From an uncultured Neomegalonema sp. (GTDB lineage: Bacteria > Pseudomonadota > Alphaproteobacteria > Rhodobacterales > Rhodobacteraceae), in assembly GCA_937944035.1 (NCBI GenBank), contig CALDZQ010000025.1:1-10284 (forward strand): 10,284 bases of DNA, in the 5' to 3' direction. How positions within the stretch are numbered: the first letter of the stretch is position 1; each line of letters opens with the position of its first letter. Under the pieces are notes generated by a model, which saw only the letters and a list, made by a program, of their open reading frames with translations, made no database searches and was not told the origin of the DNA. Of the stretch, positions 6,551-10,284 are shown in pieces. The position numbers were made by a program, and so were the translations under genes.

Positions 6551-6698
6551 CGGTATTCTCCATCAGGCAGCGCCTTGTCCCTTCATATATAGGGGATCCG
6601 GCGGGGCGGGACCAGAGCCGATGTAATATATACAGCATGTCGCAGATTGATTCAGTTTTTAACAATATCTGGCGGGTAATATAATTGATATTGCTTCT

Positions 6699-6753
6699 AC
6701 CTCCCCTAAAAAACTCACGCCCGCACATGTTGCGGGCGTTTTCTTTTAGAGGT
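6699..6753. terminator. Terminator downstream of pyrB, likely bidirectional
   Basis: CGCCCGCA (6718-6725) pairs with TGCGGGCG (6731-6738) over loop CATGT. On the minus strand the stem is followed by GTGAGTTTTTT, which suits termination of pyrB. On the plus strand it is followed directly by TTTTCTTTT (6739-6747). Outer pairs extend it: TAAAA (6707-6711) with TTTTA (6744-6748), and ACCTC (6699-6703) with GAGGT (6749-6753). No plus-strand gene ends here. The rest of the 6551-6774 spacer must carry the promoter of the sufT operon; it is AT-rich with several TATATT-like boxes, but I see no convincing -35/-10 pair. Confidence 0.8.
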
Positions 6754-6774
6754 GGCCAAATAATCAAAACACCG

Positions 6775-7725
6775 CTACGCCTCGGCCATTGCTCCCGGCA
6801 CATTCTGCGCCAGCATTTCCAGCACCGCCATCCGCACGGCGACACCCATCTCGACCTGCTCTTGAATAACCGAGCGGTTGAGATCGTCGGCGAGGTCTGA
6901 GTCGATCTCGACGCCCCTGTTCATGGGACCGGGATGCATCACGATCACGTCGTCTTTGGCCGCCGACAGCTTGTCCTCGTCCAGCCCGTAACGGTGGAAA
7001 TATTCGCGGTGCGAGGGGATAAACCCGCCGCTCATCCGCTCCTGCTGAAGGCGCAGCATCATCACAACATCGCAGCCTTCCAACCCCTCGCGCATGTCGT
7101 CGAACACCTCGCAGCCCAGCCGCTCGATCCCGGCGGGCAGCAATGTTGGCGGGCCGATCACACGGACACGGCTTTCCATTTTGTTGAGCAGGTGGATATT
7201 CGAGCGGGCCACGCGGCTGTGCAAAATATCCCCGCAAATCGCGACGTTGAGGCGGTGTAGGCGACCCTTGCGGCGGCGGATGGTGAGGGCATCGAGCAGG
7301 GCTTGGGTCGGATGCTCGCGCCGGCCGTCACCCGCGTTGATGACCGCGCAGTTGACCTTTTGCGCCAACAGATTGACCGCCCCGCTCTCGCCATGCCGGA
7401 CCACCAGAATATCGGGGTGCATGGCGTTGAGCGTCATGGCCGTGTCGATCAGCGTCTCGCCTTTATTCACGCTGGAAGACTTGACCGACATGTTCATCAC
7501 ATCCGCCCCAAGCCGCTTTCCCGCCAGCTCGAAACTGGCCTGCGTGCGGGTTGAGGACTCGAAGAACATATTGATCTGCGTCAGCCCCTTGAGCACATCC
7601 CGCTTTTTACGGGTCGCACGATTGAGTGTGACGCAAGTATCTGCATGATCGAGAATCGCCGTGATGTCCTGCGGCGAAAGCTCCTCAATGCCGAGGAGAT
7701 GGCGGTGGGGGAAGGGTGTTGTCAT
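6775..7725 (-). CDS. pyrB: Aspartate carbamoyltransferase catalytic subunit
   Basis: A 316-residue enzyme of pyrimidine synthesis that joins carbamoyl phosphate and aspartate to N-carbamoyl-aspartate in the cytosol. The carbamoyl-phosphate signature FFESSTRT is at 54-61, SSVNKGE (84-90) supplies the loop reaching from the neighbouring subunit, GDGRREHPTQ (132-141) carries the catalytic histidine and glutamine, and HPGPMNRG (264-271) contributes to aspartate binding. Length is normal. No regulatory pyrI is visible. pyrC, often next to pyrB in related bacteria, is absent, and a terminator follows the stop. The N-terminus HLLGIEELSPQDI aligns with the usual family start, so ATG 7725 is accepted even though the bases before it (ACCACCCCC) form no ribosome binding site. 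That absence and the structured upstream region suggest control at the leader. Confidence 0.97.
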   Translation of the reverse strand: MTTPFPHRHLLGIEELSPQDITAILDHADTCVTLNRATRKKRDVLKGLTQINMFFESSTRTQASFELAGKRLGADVMNMSVKSSSVNKGETLIDTAMTLNAMHPDILVVRHGESGAVNLLAQKVNCAVINAGDGRREHPTQALLDALTIRRRKGRLHRLNVAICGDILHSRVARSNIHLLNKMESRVRVIGPPTLLPAGIERLGCEVFDDMREGLEGCDVVMMLRLQQERMSGGFIPSHREYFHRYGLDEDKLSAAKDDVIVMHPGPMNRGVEIDSDLADDLNRSVIQEQVEMGVAVRMAVLEMLAQNVPGAMAEA

Positions 7726-7738
7726 GGGGGTGGTATAC

Positions 7739-7826
7739 AGTCAAAAGCGATCTTGCCCCAATATAAAAGCGCATGAAAATGCCCAATCTTGGGGCAATTT
7801 CATGCCCGCATTGATCGCTTATGACT
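7739..7826 (-). promoter_or_regulatory. Structured pyrB upstream region with nested and competing stems
   Basis: AGTCAAAAGCGATC (7739-7752) pairs with GATCGCTTATGACT (7813-7826), 13 of 14 positions. Directly inside, TTGCCCCAA (7753-7761) pairs with TTGGGGCAA (7789-7797), nine of nine. GCATGAAA (7771-7778) pairs with TTTCATGC (7798-7805), eight of eight, and interleaves with the previous stem, so the two either form a pseudoknot or exclude each other. TGCCC/GGGCA segments also allow two small alternative hairpins. The element ends 13 bases before the pyrB start. It may be a leader RNA, an operator region or a small mobile repeat. An AATATA (7760-7765) inside it could also serve as a minus-strand -10 box. 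Confidence 0.6.
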
Positions 7827-7868
7827 TTTGCGTGGGCAGGGTGTGGGGAAGCGAAGATGGACATCGCG

Positions 7869-7874
7869 ATTATA
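7869..7874 (-). promoter_or_regulatory. Candidate -10 box upstream of pyrB
   Basis: A perfect TATAAT on the minus strand lies upstream of the structured element. A start of transcription near 7862 would give a pyrB leader of about 137 bases containing all the stems. No good -35 hexamer stands at 16-18 bases; the nearest likeness (TTGAAA, 7903-7898) is 23 bases away. Weak evidence. Confidence 0.3.
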
Positions 7875-7899
7875 CAGTCCCGCCGCCGGGAGTTACCTT

Positions 7900-8442
7900 T
7901 CAAAACCTGAAACCTGCCCTCATGCCAAGATTGTCGATGCCCGGATTAAGTGATGACAGAAACGCATTGGATTCGTGATCGAAGTAAACTGACAGATTAA
8001 ACCGCTCGGTGACATCGACGCCCAACTCCGCCGACAACCTGAACAGCACTTGACTACCCAGCGCTTTTTGATCCGCTGTTTGATCCAGAGTTTCGCCATT
8101 ATGCAGCGTCCCGCCGCCGGCAAGCCCCAGCCAGACGCGATCTGTGAGATTGAACGTCCAAGTCACACCCGCATAAACCTGACTGGTATCGCCGCGTGTG
8201 TTCACTTGTACGCCCAAATGCGGGCGGGGGCTGAAGATTGGCGCTAAAAGTTTTGGCGAGACGAATAAAACCTCGGCGTTGATATCCACGCCGCCCTCGA
8301 CCGGATCAGCTGCAACAATCCTCAGATCGTGTGCGAGAACGCCGAGTTTTATCTCTGACACGATGTCGGAGGCGGGTTCGGCAAAGGCTGTATTGGCGGA
8401 AAATAAAACGGCGATGATCGCAAAGCGCAGGGTGGTGAGCAT
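7900..8442 (-). CDS. Acyloxyacyl hydrolase, PagL-like lipid A 3-O-deacylase
   Basis: A 180-residue outer-membrane protein. Residues 1-21 (MLTTLRFAIIAVLFSANTAFA) are a typical signal peptide with an AFA cleavage site. The rest alternates in short amphipathic strands (LGVQVNTRGDTSQVYAGVTW, VWLGLAGGGTLH, LFRLSAELGVDV) as in a small beta-barrel and ends in phenylalanine (AGFRF), the usual outer-membrane insertion signal. DHESNAFLSSLNPGIDNLG near the C-terminus holds the HxSN motif that carries the catalytic histidine and serine of PagL. PagL-type enzymes remove the 3-linked acyl chain of lipid A and alter envelope immunogenicity. The start at 8442 is chosen for the signal peptide; the frame stays open to 8574 but passes through the palindrome at 8464-8513. 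GGAAAG is a modest ribosome binding site. Confidence 0.85.
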   Translation of the reverse strand: MLTTLRFAIIAVLFSANTAFAEPASDIVSEIKLGVLAHDLRIVAADPVEGGVDINAEVLFVSPKLLAPIFSPRPHLGVQVNTRGDTSQVYAGVTWTFNLTDRVWLGLAGGGTLHNGETLDQTADQKALGSQVLFRLSAELGVDVTERFNLSVYFDHESNAFLSSLNPGIDNLGMRAGFRF

Positions 8443-8463
8443 TTCGTGGTCTTTCCGGTCGGT

Positions 8464-8513
8464 AGAGTATTTTCGGGCCACAAAGCATGTGCGCTTTGCC
8501 CGAAAATCACTCT
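8464..8513. repeat. Palindromic intergenic repeat, copy 2
   Basis: AGAGTATTTTCGGGC (8464-8478) pairs with GCCCGAAAATCACTCT (8498-8513) with a single bulged C, and AAAGC (8482-8486) pairs with GCTTT (8493-8497), giving about 20 pairs in 50 bases. As in the copy at 789-832, one arm has a three-base bulge between the inner and outer stems. It lies 21 bases upstream of the PagL-like start, so it would be in its leader or overlap its promoter. No T-run follows. The rest of 8443-8595 holds a smaller palindrome, GCTCCA-TG-TGGAGC (8576-8589), and nothing else I can name. Confidence 0.65.
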
Positions 8514-8595
8514 CAATTTGTGCGCCCCACGGGCTGGGTTCTAATTTATTGCGGTGTCGATTACCAGAGCGCATTGCTCCATGTGGAGCGTATGG

Positions 8596-9297
8596 TCAGG
8601 TCTTTTTGCACAAATAGAGAGCGATGTAGGGAGGCATGTTGGGGTGGGCGTCAGCACGAGTTTCCATCTCCCCTGAAATACCACCGAAAACGCTGGTCCG
8701 TCCGATGCTGGGCCAGTTGAATCCTTGAATGAGTTTATAGCTGAACTGCGGAGGAGTGTTTTTGCCAACATCGGGCAAATCGATATCTGAACCATAACCG
8801 ACTTCTGCCGCGATGTAGTTGCGGCCCCCCGGTTGTTTCTGAAAACCGATATTATTACTGAACATTGAATGAGAATGCCCAGGAACTTGTTGTTCAGTAA
8901 GCGCTACGAATTCAGCTCCTCCAATAGTGGAATTTGGAGGCGTTACCATACTTGGCTTCCAAGCATCCCTTGCCCTCAAACCTTTTTTGTAAGGGTCATT
9001 TATCGGATTTCCAGCGCCTACGATCATCCGCCCTTGCCCCGGATGAAAGTCTGACCAGCCAGCGCCCAATTCGGTACAAATTTTCCAAGACGCGATTACA
9101 ATGCCAGTGGTCATAAGTCCTGAATTAGTTGCGGATGATAATGTGCCAACATCAGGTTTTTCAATTGCACCAAAAGCCTTCCCCCAAATCTGAAAAGGTT
9201 TTTTTGAAATGTAAGTGCTGTGCACGAGCATCGCCACAAAAACGAAGATCGCAATGCTAGACAGCCAACTAGGCACCCTTTTCAATAAACTCTCCAC
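8596..9297 (-). CDS. Membrane-anchored protein with phage tail-collar-like C-terminal domain
   Basis: A 233-residue protein. One hydrophobic segment at about 12-30 (SSIAIFVFVAMLVHSTYI) follows a basic start, suggesting an inner-membrane anchor with the rest outside the cytoplasm. The remainder resembles the tail-collar/short-tail-fibre family: GQGRMIVGAG (87-96), the PGHSHS histidine pair near 141 and 143 (HxH metal-binding pattern of fibre tips such as T4 gp12), and the terminal HPNMPPYIALYLCKK. GTG 9297 is taken as start because GGAGGTGAT, a perfect Shine-Dalgarno sequence, directly precedes it; an in-frame GTG at 9321 lies inside the acs terminator. The gene is visibly richer in A and T than its neighbours and has no phage genes beside it, which suggests acquisition by transfer. 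Function unknown. Confidence 0.78.
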   Translation of the reverse strand: MESLLKRVPSWLSSIAIFVFVAMLVHSTYISKKPFQIWGKAFGAIEKPDVGTLSSATNSGLMTTGIVIASWKICTELGAGWSDFHPGQGRMIVGAGNPINDPYKKGLRARDAWKPSMVTPPNSTIGGAEFVALTEQQVPGHSHSMFSNNIGFQKQPGGRNYIAAEVGYGSDIDLPDVGKNTPPQFSYKLIQGFNWPSIGRTSVFGGISGEMETRADAHPNMPPYIALYLCKKT

Positions 9298-9306
9298 ATC
9301 ACCTCC

Positions 9307-9337
9307 AAAGAAAAACCCCACCGTTTCCGATGGGGTT
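9307..9337 (-). terminator. Intrinsic terminator of acs
   Basis: On the minus strand AACCCCA (9337-9331) pairs with TGGGGTT (9320-9314) over a loop that can add two CG pairs around GAAA, followed by TTTTTCTTT (9315-9307). It stands 39 bases after the acs stop and just before the Shine-Dalgarno sequence of the tail-collar-like gene. Confidence 0.87.
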
Positions 9338-9338
9338 A

Positions 9339-9367
9339 TTCTTACATTGCAACTCTAAATCGTGCAA
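9339..9367 (-). promoter_or_regulatory. Possible promoter of the tail-collar-like gene
   Basis: On the minus strand TTGCAC (9367-9362) and TAAGAA (9344-9339) stand 17 bases apart in the short gap after acs. The -10 match is weak. If used, the transcript would begin at or in the terminator hairpin and leave the gene under separate control from acs. Confidence 0.25.
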
Positions 9368-9375
9368 TCGGCAGC

Positions 9376-10284
9376 CTACCCCGCCCTGTTCGCGATCAGG
9401 TTATCCACCACTTCCGGCTCTGCCAAAGTCGAGGTATCGCCCAGCGAGCCGAAATCGTTCTCGGCGATCTTGCGCAGGATGCGGCGCATGATTTTGCCGG
9501 AGCGGGTTTTGGGCAGGCCCGGCGCCCATTGGATCACGTCGGGCTTGGCGATGGGGCCGATTTCGGCGCCGACCCAGTCGCGCAGCTCCTTGCGCAGCTC
9601 TTCGGTTTCCACCTCGCCGCCCATCAGCGTGACGTAGCAATAGATGCCCTGCCCTTTGATGTCGTGCGGATAGCCGACGACGGCGGCTTCGGAGACTTTG
9701 GGGTGGGCGACCAGCGCGCTCTCGACCTCTGCCGTGCCCATGCGGTGGCCGGAGACGTTGATGACATCGTCCACGCGGCCAGTGATCCAGTAATACCCAT
9801 CCGCATCACGGCGGCAGCCGTCTCCGGTGAAATAATAGCCTTTATACTGCTCGAAGTACGTCGAGACGAAGCGGTCATGGTCGCCGTAAACCGTCCGCAT
9901 CTGCCCCGGCCAGCTGTCACGGATACACAGCACGCCCTCGGCTTCGGTGGTTGTGATTTCCTCGCCCGTGGTCGGCTCTAAGATCACCGGCTGCACCCCG
10001 AAGAACGGCTTGGTCGCGGAACCGGGTTTCGTGGCCGTCGCGCCGGGCAGCGGGGTGATGAGATGGCCGCCCGTCTCCGTCTGCCACCACGTATCGACAA
10101 TCGGGCAGCGCCCCTTGCCGACGACTTCATTGTACCAATTCCAAGCCTCCGGATTGATCGGCTCACCAACCGTGCCGAGAATGCGCAGCGAGGAAAGATC
10201 GGCCGACTCGACAAAAGCGTTACCTTTGCCCATCAACGCGCGGATGGCGGTGGGGGCGGTGTAGAACTGGTTGACCTTGTGCTT
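9376..10284 (-). CDS. acs: Acetyl-CoA synthetase, C-terminal part (5' end outside window)
   Basis: The 302 visible residues are a little under half of the usual ~650-residue enzyme, which activates acetate to acetyl-AMP and then acetyl-CoA. The frame enters at the right edge as KHKVNQFYTAPTAIRALMGK, a conserved Acs stretch. Then come VGEPINPEAWNWY, the adenylation motif DTWWQTETGGH (64-74), GDGCRRDADGYYWITGRVDD (hinge region, 154-173), VSGHRMGTAEVE (177-188) and PKTRSGKIMRR (258-268), whose lysine at about 264 is the catalytic residue that protein acetylation silences in many bacteria. Acetate rather than a longer acid is supported by the tryptophans of DTWWQTETGG. A terminator follows the stop. 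The enzyme links to central carbon and PHB metabolism, although no direct operon link is seen. Confidence 0.97.
   Translation of the reverse strand, partial: KHKVNQFYTAPTAIRALMGKGNAFVESADLSSLRILGTVGEPINPEAWNWYNEVVGKGRCPIVDTWWQTETGGHLITPLPGATATKPGSATKPFFGVQPVILEPTTGEEITTTEAEGVLCIRDSWPGQMRTVYGDHDRFVSTYFEQYKGYYFTGDGCRRDADGYYWITGRVDDVINVSGHRMGTAEVESALVAHPKVSEAAVVGYPHDIKGQGIYCYVTLMGGEVETEELRKELRDWVGAEIGPIAKPDVIQWAPGLPKTRSGKIMRRILRKIAENDFGSLGDTSTLAEPEVVDNLIANRAG

Noticed and set aside
6525..6845. Minus-strand frame covering the spacer between pyrB and sufT
   Set aside because: It crosses the pyrB terminator and overlaps both genes out of frame; composition (many W, C, R) is not protein-like.
7094..7648. 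Plus-strand frame of 184 codons within pyrB
   Set aside because: Antisense to the active-site region of pyrB, with no recognisable motif or ribosome binding site.
8443..8574. N-terminal extension of the PagL-like protein
   Set aside because: It reads through the palindromic repeat, and the signal peptide starts exactly at the internal ATG 8442.
9298..9321. Upstream GTG start of the tail-collar-like gene
   Set aside because: It lies inside the acs terminator hairpin, while the perfect GGAGGTGAT directly before GTG 9297 decides the start.

Overview
This window looks like chromosomal DNA of an alphaproteobacterium. The pointers are moderately high GC in most genes, a DUF6456 protein (a domain I know mainly from Alphaproteobacteria), a SufT/SufA-type iron-sulfur gene pair, a phasin-like gene with TGC-rich upstream DNA, and palindromic intergenic repeats of the kind common in Rhizobiales and relatives. 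I cannot place it to order. No tRNA, rRNA, CRISPR array or transposase gene is visible.

Layout. Positions 1-781 (+) hold the 3' end of an unidentified gene followed closely by a glutathione S-transferase-like gene. Positions 782-940 are a non-coding mosaic of palindromic repeats. Positions 941-3157 (-) encode a membrane CHASE-PAS-HisKA-HATPase hybrid-less sensor histidine kinase with no response regulator nearby. After a 265-base divergent spacer come a DUF6456 protein (3423-4280, +) and a small phasin-like protein with a lysine/alanine/proline linker and a C-terminal helix-hairpin-helix (4334-4948, +). A bidirectional terminator (4968-5002) separates these from a convergent minus-strand cluster: sufT-like, sufA/erpA-like and tpiA (6550 down to 5007), which is probably one operon. 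Then come a terminator and pyrB (6775-7725, -), whose upstream region folds into nested and mutually competing stems. Next are a PagL-like lipid A deacylase (7900-8442, -), another palindromic repeat, a membrane-anchored protein with a phage tail-collar-like C-terminus (8596-9297, -), and the C-terminal part of acetyl-CoA synthetase, which runs off the right edge (9376-10284, -).

Most genes are housekeeping or envelope functions: central carbon metabolism (tpiA, acs), pyrimidine synthesis (pyrB), Fe-S cluster delivery (sufT, sufA-like) and outer-membrane lipid remodelling (PagL-like). The less ordinary parts are the phasin-helix-hairpin-helix fusion with its operator-like upstream site, the pyrB leader structure, the AT-richer tail-collar-like membrane protein, and two degenerate copies of one palindromic repeat family at 789-832 and 8464-8513. 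All calls come from reading the sequence by eye with remembered family features; no search or fold program was run.
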